64,000 nt of DNA from Paralvinella palmiformis (lineage: Eukaryota > Annelida > Polychaeta > Terebellida > Alvinellidae): contig JAODUP010000837.1 in NCBI GenBank assembly GCA_025642065.1, positions 124,001 through 188,000 of the forward strand, read 5' to 3'. The position numbers were made by a program, and so were the translations under genes. Shown here in pieces: positions 43,548-58,522 of this stretch. Positions within the stretch are counted from its first letter, which is position 1. Every line of letters begins with the position of its first letter. The notes under the pieces are model-generated. The model was given only the letters and a program-made list of their open reading frames with translations, did not search any database and was not told where the DNA came from.

Positions 43548-45064
43548 CATGTTTACGTTTTCACCAAATAGACTCAAATCAAACATCGACTGATCCCCAT
43601 CTATCTCAAATGTACTCTTGGGCATTCCAGTAGTGCAGTGATTAAAACCTGGTACTACAAGTACGAACCTCTAGGTTGTGTGTTCACATCCGACTCATAC
43701 CTGTGTTTGTGGAATGTTTCCCTGGGCAGTCATAGAAATTAGGCAACTCCGGATATACAAATTTTCGATACTAACTGGCGTGGTACCATATCAGATAGAT
43801 AACACGTTAATACTAGTGAAAAACATGTTAATACTAGTGAAAAAAATTATTATGAATTATGGTGGAGGATATTGTGTCGGTAGTTAATTTCCTATTATAT
43901 TCAGTCATTATATGTAATTAGTAAACAGTGAGTGGTTTCTGCTGTTTAGTATTTCTTTCTTGATGGAATAAAATGGTATATTAACTACCTTCATTTACTT
44001 ATGCCATATGCAGTGTATATTTATAAGGAGGTGGTGCTCCAGTAGGAGACTGGGGGGCACCTCTTTGGTTTAACTCGTAGCGGGTTGGATCACAGATCAC
44101 TACCACTTGAGTTCGAATCTCGGCGTGGGCATATCTTTCACTTTGCTCCAGTACGTTTGGAGGTCACTAGGCCCATTTAGCCTACCATGTGCACAAAATC
44201 GTAATACATCATCATCCAGTAGGAGACTAGTTAGAGCAATACACTGAAAAGCTTCAGGCTGTGGGTTCGAATCTGACTCACACATTGTATGTCTTTGGTT
44301 TGTTTTCTTTGGGAGTTGCCCCTAGGCCATATCTTCAGGATGTAACTAGTTCTGAGGATCAATAACATCAACTGAACATCAACCCTCATGTCACAGAACT
44401 CATGAGGTCACATAGCAGTGAAAATAGTTTTTGAAGACTAGATCGGTCAACGGTTACACTGTGGTTCCATTTAAACTGTTTGATAACCCTGTTTACATCT
44501 TGTCTGGTCAATTAGAAGAGCTAATTTAGTCGGCTTAATATTGGTGACCTTGAAAATGGCATATTTCTACTTGCTCTAACTGTCGACCATTAATTATTTT
44601 GTGAAGTGAAGTAATCTGGAGCTTTGGTGAGTTTTTTTTCATAAAACACATGTTCACATGCATATGCACGCACAAATGATGAAACACTCGTTTGAAAAAC
44701 CACTTACCTGATTGGATGACTCGGTTTCATTTTTGCATGACACCATGAACTAGCAGAGCAATAATCCACAAAATGTTTACATCAGAGGAGCATTGAAAAG
44801 AATGTGGAATCACAAGACTAGAATAGCCATTGTGACTTTTGAAATACACCTTTCTCTGTAATTTAAATACATCTACCAATATATTTCACTGGTATTAGAT
44901 TTTCACTCTCCGATAAACAAGAAGAATTGCATGTTCAATTGCCATAGAAATGAAGTGGACTTCTTTCTAAATAGATTTTCAATAATACATTTCTTGTAAT
45001 GTGGTTTACTTTAAAAATATTGTAGACGAACAGCATGTTTACATGTTTATCACAATTATTGGCA

Positions 45065-45116
<52 letters not shown>

Positions 45117-48100
45117 ATATTTTTCATACTGCACTTTTTTATCTGAATGCAAAAATAATCCATTACTATATCTTTATAAGTTTATCTTTATAATTATAAG
45201 TATATTCAATATGTATAGCATTCTATGAGTTCATAAAGTGTCGAAAAGTAATATTATGATGGGATTGTCACATCGTTTCTTCTTTTTATCACTAACAGCT
45301 CCAGCTGGCTAAAGCAGACACTGACAAAGTGTCAACAAGACTTCACGAAGCCCAGACGCAGTTGGTGGGCATCAGAGAGAGATGTGACCAACAAGCTGAA
45401 GAACTTGTGAAAAAATCCAGTATGTGAAATCAAAATATTAGGTTTTCTTGATTTTAAGTCCTGAATATTTGGGCCGAATGATGGGTGCCGCTGTCGTCTA
45501 ACTGGGAGCATATTGCACCCACAGATCACTACGAATCTTGGCATGGGCATATCCAAAGGGTGTTTCATCTTTGGCGTAGCTACATTAGCTTTGAAGGTCG
45601 TTTGGCCCATTTAGCCTACTGTGTGCACAAAAGTGGCTGTAAAACACCAATCATCACTTTAGGCTGAATAACAAGAAGTAACAGGAATATTTTTTGGGAT
45701 GAGGAGTGAAAACAATCATGTTGCTTAGAAATAGTTCCATATTTAACGTGTCCGTGAATAGAAATTCACTGAAGGATATTTAAAATTAACATTGTCCAAA
45801 ATGCAGAAACATAGGACTAATATAGAGGTTGGGAAGCTACCGGGGTGAACACAGTGTCTGAATGGCAGTGTGTTTGGGGGAGGGGAGGGAGCTGTATTGT
45901 ACATCTTATGAACTAATTTGGTATAATTAATTCCATTGTACATTCAGTTTGGTACAAGCAGGCATGTAGTAAAATATGGAAAAATAAGGATTGATGACTG
46001 TTGAATTATCCTTGGCCATGTCCGACGTTTTTCCGTAACACAGAGTTAATATTTGTGGTGATCTCAAGTCTTGTATTCCAAAAATGTTATGGCTCTAATA
46101 ACACCGTGTTATTTTCTTGCATAGTTTTGTTTTCATTTGCTGGTTTAGTGCACATTTATTTCGATGGATCATTTATTTCAGCTGCCATTGGAGAACTTGA
46201 AGCCACCAAACTCCAGCATGAATCTGTGATTGCTGATTTAGAGAAAGGTCTGGAACATCTCAAGGATAAAGTCAGTTGGCTCGAATCCTGCAAGAAAGAT
46301 CTGGAATCCAAGACACAGGAACTTTCACAAGATCAGAAAACTCAACTGAAATCTTTACAGCAGGTAACTAACCGTCTTAAGACAGACATGTGTTGAAAAA
46401 TGTTTACTTTGGTCAAACAGAAAGAGTTTTTTCTTCTTTCGGATGAAACTTTCTTCGAACAATTAAATGTAAATCTTTCTCTTGCAGTCATTAGAAGAGA
46501 TGTCAATTGAAAAGCAGAAACTGCATGAGAAATATACCCGAGAACTAAAGAGCCTGGAGCAGACCTTACAGTTGGAGAAGGAACGGATAGAAGCAGAACA
46601 CATACAAAAGATGGAATCCAGACTTCGCGAACATAGCTTTGAGATAGAAACCATGAAACATGAGGCTGAGAAAACAATGGAGCAAGTGAAAAATGTGAGT
46701 ATTACATGTGCATGCAATATGATATATGTGCACACACACACACACATATACAGAAAGAGAGAGAGAGAGAGAGAGAGAGCGAGCTGATAAGATATTATAT
46801 AACTTAGTATGAAAATCCACTGTTGAGTTCTGGAATTATATATTTAGATAACTAATTGTTTTCCTCGTATACAAATGTAGACCTTTTAACGAGACATCTT
46901 CTAAATGATGATAGATTGAGTTGAAACACATTTCGTAAGCCAGCTCTGTATTGCTGAAACATGCTAACAGTATGCCACATTAACAAATACATTCTTTTAA
47001 ATCCTTTGTCTGTTAGGATTTCGATGTTTTGTTGGAGCAAGAAAGAACCAGCTACAGACAAGAAAAACTTTCCTTACAAGAAAAATATGAAAAATTCCAG
47101 ACGGAGCTCACTGTGAAGCTTCAAGACGCTGAACAAGAGGTTAGTTATTAGCTGATTATTTTAATATTATTTTTACCACATTTGAAGTCCTTGACTGACA
47201 AAGTCCAATCCAATCCTTGAACAAGATGTTTGGAATTTAAATTCATGTGTAAATTATGTGATATTTTTAATTGTAATACATCTTTAATTGTTGCCATTTC
47301 CCATGAGGGATGGTAGGTTCTCGACATTTCCATCTTATGAAGTAAGTCTGTCAACTAGGTTTAGTTTTTTTAGTGTATTTCTAGGCTCTGTTTTAGTTAA
47401 AGAGTATGTGTGAAAAACACAATTTTCACATATAACAATAATAGTGCTTAGTCATTATTATATGGAAGTCTGTTCTGTGCACTTTACCATTTTTCATCTG
47501 GGAAAAAACGTTAAGGTGATGCGGTTGATGAAAATAATTGAGGAACGCGAGACTGGCCTTGGATCAGTAACCTCGGAGGTAAAGAGCCTCAGGCAGACCA
47601 TAGACAAGCAGCGAGCCGAATTGGAGAGAACTAGATCTGAACTTCGTACAGCCAAGTTGAAACTGACAGACGTTACAGTAGGTGTCAAAACAAGGTCCCA
47701 GCTGTTTGGCTTTTCTCTGTGTGGATTCTGCATAATCTCAGTAGATTTCATCTTCATATCCTAAATACGTTCTTTAATCATACGAAGAATGCTGGTATTA
47801 TTTGTCTGTTGTAGGGAGAACATGAGAAACTAAAGGTGCTACATGAAAGTAAACTGAAAGAAGCCGAAAGGGAGATGAAACACCGATTGGAGAAACTGTC
47901 CGTTGAACTAGACTGTCACTGGAAGGAAACGCTTAGGTCTGTCCATTTGTCTGTTAAGTTCGTCCAGCTTATAAGAACAACTTCACTCCCAAAGATATGA
48001 ATCATTTGACAACAACAAAAAAACGGAGAATTGATTAGCATGTGGCTTATAAATAAATAAGAAACTGACTGATAAAGCTGTCGTTTTAATTATTAAACTC

Positions 48101-50388
48101 ATTACTGACATTTTATGGTTTTGCTAACATCGGATTGTTCTTTGTGGAGCCAGCATTATAGAGATGGCAGAGAGACTTTGAATACAGTATGACCAGATCT
48201 CAAATAATGGGAAAATATCAAATAACAGCACAGTGATTGCAAATTAAACAGCCCAGGCTGTTAATCAGTCATACACTGTAATTAATTAATTGGGTACGGT
48301 TATATAGACATCAGTTAATTGGCCGACGTTGAATAAGTTTATGCATTTTTGATTAATTTTGTATCATACCCGGACTATGAGTTTGCCCAACCCCTGTACT
48401 AGGTATGCCACTGAGCTCGATTGTTTTCAAGGATAATAATAATGGCTGAATGCCATATGGTCTGTAATTTACTGCTTCACCAAAAGGACTAATCCCAAAT
48501 AAATTTAGAATTTACAGTAGATGGCACATTCGGCAGAGAAAACCTAGCCTGTTGCCTGGTCGGATGAAAAACTCGTCCTACTATAGTCCCACCACCGGGA
48601 TTTAAACCTCTGCCCTCCTACACAGTATGACAATAAGTCCCACACTCTTGCCCACTAGACCATAGAGCCGGTCGATAGAAATTTAGTAATTTTTATTATT
48701 AATAATGCCACCAAGCAATGAATCGCTTGACTCAATATCGTCATCATTATTCAATATAATCTGCAACAATTCTGATGCTCTGCACATCAATGTACGTGAA
48801 GTAATGAGTCACATGTTTCATTTTTCAGAAAGGAATCATCCAAACTCAGAAGCGAGCTCTCGGCACAGAAAGATGAAGAGAAGCGCCAAGCTCTCGCCGA
48901 ACTGACTAAACTAAAGGAGGACCAGTTTGGTGCTGCAAAGCAAGCATGGGAGACCAAAGTACAGGAACTGCTTGAACAAGTGAGCTTCATATAAAAGCTA
49001 ATGGTAGTAATATCCTGAACTAATCCAGGATCAGCATGATCTGTTGTGCAATATAAATTGTTTGGGCATCAATACATTTTCAGAAACTCTAGGGATTTTC
49101 CTCATGTACTTAAGCCCTGAGCTTCATTATGTCTCCAATATGATAAGTAACAAGGCTAAATTAGTCATCCACTTATTTCAGGGTTCCCACACATCCGGGA
49201 AAACCTTGAACATAACAAAATTTCTGGATCCTGGAAATGTCCTTGAATTTGACAAAATCAGGAAATTTCCATGAAAAAAATATTGCCTGTGAACAAATCC
49301 ACTTTAGACAAAAAAGTCTATTAATAAATATTATGCCTGTAGAAGAAATCTTCAATTGTAGAAGAAAAAGAGTACCAGTATATAGTCTTGATATCCCATG
49401 TCAGTTAAAATTTCAATAAGGTTGGATGAAGACAGCTAGAAGGGGTGAGGAGGATGCTGTATCATAAAAATTTCAATAATATATCATACATTGATTATAT
49501 ATGATCTGCTTTTTCCCACATATTTTGATTCAGTACCTTTAAATCGTGCATGCTTTGTCCTGGGAAATGGTCATTTTGTTCTGGAAAGGTCCTGCAAACG
49601 TCCTGAAAAATATTATTTCTTTGGCTGTGGGAACCATGTTATTTCCCTGCTCTATATAGGTATGGCTCCATTCAAAATGAAAAGTTGCTGGACTGCAGCA
49701 CTTTCAAAAGTCTGTATACGATATTATTTATTAATAAGACATTGTAAAGACATTTTTATTATTCCTTCACATGCACACACACATGTATACAGAGTTATGG
49801 ATGTGCACACACATTTAATAGATTGGCCTGAAACCTGCTTTTTAACTGACAGTCTGCTATCCAATTTTTTTTTTTATTTCTCTTAAAACTGACTCTGCTA
49901 CATTCCGTTTTCCATCCACCAGGTGTCCTCACTGCGGACTCAGCTCAACTCGCACCATGACATCACTTCAAAAGAAGTGGAGAGACTTCAGCAGATGGCG
50001 AAGGAAGAGAAACGGGTTCTGGAGGCAAAGATTCAGCAAATGATCTCTGATCACGACAAGAAGCTGAGCAGCATGGAAGAAGACTTCAAGCAGAGACTTC
50101 AACAGCTGGAGGAGAGCAGCAATGCTGAAATCAAGGTCACTGATTGGCTGTTTTCTAGGCATCGGCAAGATCCAAGGAGTGTAACCAAAATGTGGTTAAC
50201 CAAAGCTTACATTGCTTTTATGATTGCATGATAAATTGGTGGCAGTAATTTCAGATTGAACAAGATAAATCCATGTATACTAGGTTTATGAAGTATTTAG
50301 AGAAAATTGTGAACTATTTTTACAATTGAAACCTTATTTGGCAGTACAAATATGTGCTCAGTTGTCACTGTTTCTTACTTGTACTGAC

Positions 50389-50443
<55 letters not shown>

Positions 50444-53400
50444 ATGGTGTATTGCAGAGCAAATTGGTTTATGTTCACATAAAAACGGAATTGTTTATAT
50501 GCATTAAAATATGAAGTTTTAGACTAGTAAATAAGACAACAGTAGATCAATTATTAAAATAACAATGACAGTATTTATTTACTAGTTTTACCAACAACAG
50601 GCAAGTTGATATATCATCTCCAGTTAAATTGCATGATTGCAGTGATGTGTCTTTTCATGGAATGGTTCTAAATTCATTATATATTTGGTGGGAGGGTAGG
50701 TGGATGGGTGGGCACAAATGCACACACCGATACCTATTCATACACAACAATTGTATGTTTGTCTTCTTGCAGAATACTGAAAATAGACTACAGAGCAAAC
50801 ACATTGAAGAAGTTAAAGCCCTAAACTTGGCTCATACAACTCAGATATTGACGTTGAAAGGGGATCAGAAGAAACTTCTAACGGAACAACTCAACAAACT
50901 GCGTCTGAAGCATAATGAGAATTTTGGTAATGTTTGTTTGTTTGTTTGTTTGTCACCCACCTATATTCTGAGACATTAGGAGTGAAGTCCAGTTGTTGAT
51001 TTATGTTGCCAAATCTGCCGAGGGAAATGGATCCTGTAGACACAGCCATTAGTTGGATTCAAACCCGGAACATGGATTTTGCAGTGCAGTGCTCTAACTG
51101 ATGCACTATTGGAATGCCCATCTGAGTCAATACAAAATTCGGAAAAAGTGTCTTGTCAGTCTTACTCCAAGTTGATGTTTATGGAGAGAGTAATTGACAA
51201 TTTACTTAAGTTACCTAAAAAAAGGATCATCTATGTTTATATCAGCATTAAGTATGATAAGTACTAAAGTGGTTGGTATTTAGTGAAACTGTGGTTGTGG
51301 ATCCAAAGGCTAGTTGACTTGCATTAAGTATGATAAGTACTAAAGTGGTTGGTATTTAGTGAAACCGTGTCGGTGGACCCAAAGGCTAGTTGACTTGCAT
51401 TAAGTATGATAAGTACTAAAGTGGTTGGTATTTAGTGCCTTGGTGGGTACTCCTAGGAAGTTCCCATAAACAGATTCTAGCCATAACACGTTTTATTGGA
51501 TTGTATAATGTGTATGTGAGTGATAAGTCAGTTAAGACAAGCCAAGCATTTTGATACTCAGAGGAACACAATGGCAACAAACATTCTCTAAATAGTGCAC
51601 AAATCATTCAAATAATATCAAGTTAAGAAATACTTGAAATTTATAAATGATAGATTGAGAAATTAAATATTTGTATTATATTATCTGTGATGCAATTTAG
51701 GAATATGTAATCTGTGTGTTGTGCCAATTTGATAACTTGCCTCCCTTCACAGATAAACTGTAGTAATTACAGATCACCGTTGTTCAGATATAATGGCATA
51801 AATATAAAATGTTGATTTGGAAAGTGTTTATTTATAAACAAATATTTAACTACCTCGTAATCTTGTTAAAAGCTCTGGTAGTTATCAACAGTGATACATA
51901 TGATCTATCGCCCCCACAAAGCAATATTTACAGACCTTTTTTATTAATATGCAAGTTAGTCACAAATCATGTATGAAAATTTGTGGCACTTTCGGAATGA
52001 GGCTGACAGTTTTATTTGAAGATGAAGTACTTAGTTAGAACATTTAGTTATAAAATATTATTAATATAATATATTATTGCATCCATTCTTTAAGTTAGAA
52101 ATAAATTCCATTGATACATAATGAAATAAATGCACTATGCAAATAATGGATGTCACAAGAATCCAACAAGTAGAATTATGGGCTCGTAATACGATACACA
52201 CTTGAAGAAGACTAGCTTCAGTCCTCGTATGTTTAGCGTAATTTAAATATTTAAATAGTGTCTACAATCACCATTATGAAAGTTTTGTCCATTGGATGAA
52301 GTATATTAAGTGGAATTTAATTTCTAAAATATTAACACAGTAATAATAGGGATCTGAATTCTCCATTTATAATGACATAAATATCTATTTTGTTTCCCAT
52401 ACACTGCGGGAAATAGCATGAACTAAATCCGTACCAATATTTATGTAATCATGTTGAAAGGAAACGTGTGAAAGTGTTTGACCATTAATAATAACTGTTT
52501 GGCACGAATAGAAAAATAATTACCTGAAATAGTGTGATTATTGAACTTATCTTTGGAAAACTAGATTTTTCATCCAGTCTAGTTTAAGCATCAGCTTACT
52601 TCCTAATGATGTTCTGTTTTGAAACTTATGGAACATATGTCCCATTGGATTCAAATGTCCAGAAGGTTCTCAGTTAGATTTATTTAATCTATATGAAGCA
52701 TTGTTTCAAGCTCGGATATCAATGCTTTCAGCATGGATGCTTCAGTCCTGGCTAGTAACTAAGATCATTATTCAAGAGTCATTTTCAAGTTTGTCTTATT
52801 CTAATGATATATAGTTTGGACAAGATTCGTATTTATATCTGTAATCGTGAAGGGGGAATTAACGCTGTGTCATGTTAACCTTGGTTATAAATTACAAGCT
52901 TAAAAGTTTCACTCCACGTAAACTTATATGAATAAATAATAAGAATGGCAAAACAATTATTTTAATGAGTAAACATCATAGTCCCAACCAATGTCATATT
53001 CATTACTGTTTATTATTCTTTTCCAGAGGTTTTCACAAACACACATTTATGAGTGTGTTTGTGTGCGTTCATTAAAAAGAAACTTCTTTCGATTAACATC
53101 AGGGAACACCAATTAGCTACCATAAAGTGCTGCTACCTGGAGAATATATTTTTTGCAAACATAGACAAACTCACACACACACACACATTTTATTTAATTT
53201 ATATAGCCGCTAAAACACAATATCCCCTTATATTATTGAGGAAATATGACTATTATCCTGCATTATTCACGGAAATTATGACAATTTAATTTACTGGTCT
53301 TCTGTTTAGAATAAAATCTACTCCAGACTAGATACTAGTAATTATATTTCGAGCAGATTTCATCAGCTAATAATGTTTATCCTGAATTTTACTATGTGGG

Positions 53401-56400
53401 GTTATAAATTGGCACTTAATTCAATAATCTTACGGCACAAGTCATGTGATTAAGTCAGCAATTTGATAGCCTCGGTGCTGGTCACACTTGGGTGATATGG
53501 GCGAGAAGGGACTTCCTAGGCGGACACTCCATAAATACAGGGATGGCTGAGATTTGAACCCATGACATGGAGGTGCAATGCAATGCTCTAACCACAAACC
53601 ATTAGAATAGCCTTTCTACAAGTCATGTGACCATATGTTAAGAGCAGAAAATGACCTATTATATTATATAGTAGGTGAGAGATTACCGCCACCTATTGAC
53701 TGATATTGAAAGCTTAAATATGCTGTGGTAAATTTGTCTATGCCGGTACTAAAAACATTTGGGGTTTTAGGCGATATTACTGTGGCTACTGATGTTTTTT
53801 TTTTAAACCTTGAAACAATGAGTATTATTCATAGTAATTATACCATATTAATAAATGTCAGCTGAAAATAATGGTATTCAGCTGATAATAAATACAAAGT
53901 TTTTGTATATTATGGTGTCTTCTGCCAAGATTCCATATATGTGGTATGTGTAATATGGCATGTGTATGCGACATTGCACTATCCATGCATTTTCGGACAC
54001 CTCCCACTTTCAACCGTCCGATTTCCATTTGCATAGATCATTACATGGAGCAATCAGTTTTGTCGCATTTGCAAATCGTATAGGTTTACATGTTTTCAAT
54101 TTTTTGTTGCATTCGGATTTGCATAACACATACCATGTATATGGAATCTTGGCTTAACTATGGTAACAATCTTTTGTATATCTCAGGTTTGTTGTGTTAT
54201 TAATTCATTGTTAAAAACCATCTTCCTAATATGACCCTTGACCTGAGAAATGATGATCTTGGAAATTTTTTACTTACCCAGAAAGATCAGAGCCAATTTA
54301 TGTTTGGTTCAGTTCTAGTTACTAAACGTCAGGTTTTCTCTTTAGATATACTGCAGGACGATGACTGGAGTTTTGTCTCCATCAAAAAACATCCCATGTG
54401 ATCAATAAATATCTGGAATTGTTATTTAGTTTTCCATTCAACATCACTTCATTGTTGTTGTTTTTTATATTTAAAGCCATTCTTCACTCATTAAGTTCCT
54501 ATCTTATGGCATCTTTCGTGTGCGCTTAATCTTTTCCAGAATCAATGAGAACAGAACTGGAACAGCAACATTCCATCGAGATGGAACAACTGACACGGGA
54601 ACATCAACAGGAATTGTTTGCTGCACGAATGGAGCTTGAACGAGCTCTAGAACTCACAAAACAAAAGGTGGGCAGTGTTCGTGAGCCGACTGCGACTGGA
54701 TTGTATTGTTCAGTATTAGATGAGAGTAAAATAGAGATATATACTGATACTTTATACTGTCATTTTTAAATGTTATTCAAGCATAAAAAATTGCATCACA
54801 TTTTTTTCTAAAAAAAGTCATGTACTGAACGCAACCTTAGGCGACTTATTTGTTATACCTTAGTAGATTGCTTAAATCTTTATTTATAATATTGGGTATT
54901 TTGTGGGAGACTAGACACCAAAGTTTGGTCTTGTGTACCAGACTATAAGCGGTTCTTCATCCAACAATCATTATATAGCCAGTCAGTTTTGAAACGTCAA
55001 CAAAATATCATATGGTGCTGGCTGTTGAGTATTTCACAATTAATTTAGAAATAATACTTTTTGATTTATGTTTTCCTTATTAACTGGGCAATTCTTAGAC
55101 AGATTTTTAACATGCGTGTCAAACTATATGTTGTTTCCTGCCGTAATAATCAATTTTCTCTCCCTCCAATTTCATAAATCAGAAATAATGTCCAAGTCTG
55201 AGAAACTTGAGGATTTGTTTGGTTATAAAACATTCAAGATTTGGTGTGTTCCCAATGGATTTTGCAGAACAGCTCTAACAATTGCAAAAGTTTACCCTTT
55301 GTAATTATTTAAATTTAAATTGGCCCCTTTTGTGTAACCTGATTACAGGAAGGTGAACATGCCATGAAATGCTCAGAACTGGAAGAAACCATTTCCAGGC
55401 ATGAGATCAAAACATATCACATGCGGGAGGAAATAGACACATTGCATAACACAGTCAGTGAACTGGCCTTCGAACTTGAGGCCAAAGGTCATGAGATACT
55501 ACGAGCGCGCAGTGAAGCAAATAAAATGGCGAGGTGAGATGAAACCGTATGCTAATCTTGTGCCATTTTTGTTCTAACTGGTTATTTCTGGATGGGAAAG
55601 AAATTCACAATTCCTTTTTCATGTCAGAGTCAAAAATATAATCAATGAATAAGCTGAAATAATTTTATTTTCTATTTTGTGTATTTGTTGTTTTTAATAT
55701 TTCATTTTATCCATTCCCTACGTAGAGCAAGAGAGGAGGAGCTCGTTGTTGTGCATCACCAGGAACTCGAAACCCTGAAAGCCGACCATGCCCAGGATAT
55801 ACAGCAACAGTTAACTGACTTCAACACAGCACAGCAGCTACTGACAACAAAAATAACTGAACTCCAGACATTGTACGTAGCTCGTTTTCTCTCATTTCAA
55901 TTCTCCGAGGCATCATCGGTTAGACTATAGTACTCCTTTACCATGGTCATGCTGTGCGTGAGGTCCCTTATTCGAGATAGCCAGGCATGTAAAATGACTG
56001 CTATTTCAGCCATTATTATTACGTATAATTATTATTATTGTGCCATAGTTGAACCACCTTCGTGCTAATCTCAATGCAGGCAGTAAATGGTGAATAGACC
56101 CATTGCAGGATGGCATCAAAAACCAAAACAAACCAGGCATGCTTTGCATTTTGGTATTTATAGGGGGTCAGCTTGGCCATAATACCACGATAATCCCGCA
56201 ATTTTAACCTTAAACATCAATGTTCCGGATCTGTTATAATCATGCCAAAAACTAACTCCTGCGTACCATATTGTCATGCCACTAGTAAGTGATATAAACA
56301 TTTAAGTTGGCATGTGTTGGCCGTGGGACGAAATGCTGAGAAAGCGTTAGGTAGTTTTAATTCGAAATGACAATCTGCAAGTCCAATTTATATAATTACA

Positions 56401-57653
56401 GTGTCAGCGTAAGGATTGACTGAAACATTGAAAGGCACAAATAAAGTGTAATTTACCAATACTATTATCCATCAGATCATAGATAATAATATTGGTAAAT
56501 AAAGTGTAATTTACCATATTATTATATCCATAAATAATAAATCAAATTTACCAATATTCTTCTTCTTTTCATTAAATATAATTTTAGTGTGATTTACTAT
56601 GAACACCACATTTGAACAGTCTTTGTTATGTGCAGTGAATATTATTGTACTATGGTATACAATGTTGAATACCACACTTTACTATCATTTTATAAAGTAG
56701 CAATGACGGACGATTAGCATATAGTTATAATCTGATTTTCAGTTTTGGAAAACAATTTTTCAAGAGTGCCGGCTTTTTCAGTGTCGAAGCAGAGTTAAAC
56801 GGTACGCAGAAGTTAGTTTTTGGCATGATTATAACAGATCCGGAACATTGACGTTTAAGGTTAAAATGGCAGGAATATTACAGTATTATCATCCTTTTTT
56901 CTGCTGAAATCAGTTTTATATTGCATGAATATTCAATGATGTTTTCAAGACCAATGTTTAAGAATATACCCGGTACTATACATATATTATTATATATACT
57001 TAAATACACACATACACGAAGATACACACACACATGAACACACACAATGTGACACATTAATACACACACACACATACACACACGAACGCATACACAAAAT
57101 ATACCAAGTGTTCCATATTTCAGGTTAGAGGAAGCAGAAGATCGATATCGTAATCGTGAGCCAAGACCAGAGGATGTTAGACTTATTCATCAGTTACAGG
57201 ATGCCATCACTGAGAGAGAACAAATAATGAACAAACTGATTGTATGTTTCCATGGTTACACAGCAATTAGCTAATTTATTACAGTATCTAATTGATATAT
57301 TAATGACATTGGAGGGATGCAGAATTTAAAAAAAAACTAATTTGTAAATATGATGCTCTAATACTTCTAGATTCGGGGACACACTTTCCTTATTGGAAAT
57401 GGGAGTGCACTTCTGTTAGGTGTTGTACCCTAGTTGGAAATTAGACAATATGTTCTTCAAAATTGTCGGTTCTTCCATTTTGTTTTTGTATAAATGAAAT
57501 CTGAAATTTTGTATCTATACCATCATCATTATGTGTCATTGCAGGAAGAGAAGAAATACTATCAGATGGAGTTAGTGAACAGGGAAACTAATTTTAACAA
57601 AGTGTTCAATGCATCTCCTAATGTAGGAGTATTGAACCCACTGATGAAGGTAG

Positions 57654-57696
<43 letters not shown>

Positions 57697-58486
57697 TTTC
57701 AGTGAGTTCCGGTGGCTTAGCAGTTAAGCACCTGGCACTTGGTACCAACAGTAGCAGGTTCAGACCCGACAAGAGGTCAAAACTTTTCCAGAGATTAATT
57801 TCTCAGCTCACACCATCATGGGTGGCTGACCACGTTAAATGGCGCTGCCATCTCCACTGAATTATTCAAAATAAAGGGGGACGTTAAAGACCCCCTGAGG
57901 ACGTAAAACACTCTGGCAGTGACCACCCTCAGGGTATTTCAGCTCCATCTTTCCGTACTGCTCCCCTGTGATTGGGGGGGAGAAGGTTTCTCAACCACTC
58001 AAACAATGTTGTACAATTATTTTCCTCAGTATTAACAAAGTAGAAATACAGAAACAAGAGAGAAAAAGAACAGAACATCATTTATCGATCTAGTCATGGT
58101 TTAGCCAGTACCGATCAAGTCAATCAATAACTGGATCTCCCTAACATCGAAATCAATAAAGAACCGTTTATCCCTGATAAAAAATTATTCTAATATTATA
58201 TTTAATAATTTATTATCACTAATGGTTCAGTGTTTGTTTCCCGGGAGGAATGGTGATGTAATCCCGATTGATGAAAAACTATAAATAAAATAGAAACATT
58301 TATTAATCAGTTGTTCTAATTACAATTGTCTTCTGTTGCTGACAACAAAACTCTTGTAGTTGTTGTTGTTGTAATGTGCAATTGGCCCAAATCCTCTGCC
58401 TCCACTTTTATTGGCCTTGCTATGTCTGAAGGGTACGTGTATCATCTTTCAGTTTGCTTGGATGTCACCTGGCCCATTTAGCTTAG

Positions 58487-58522
<36 letters not shown>

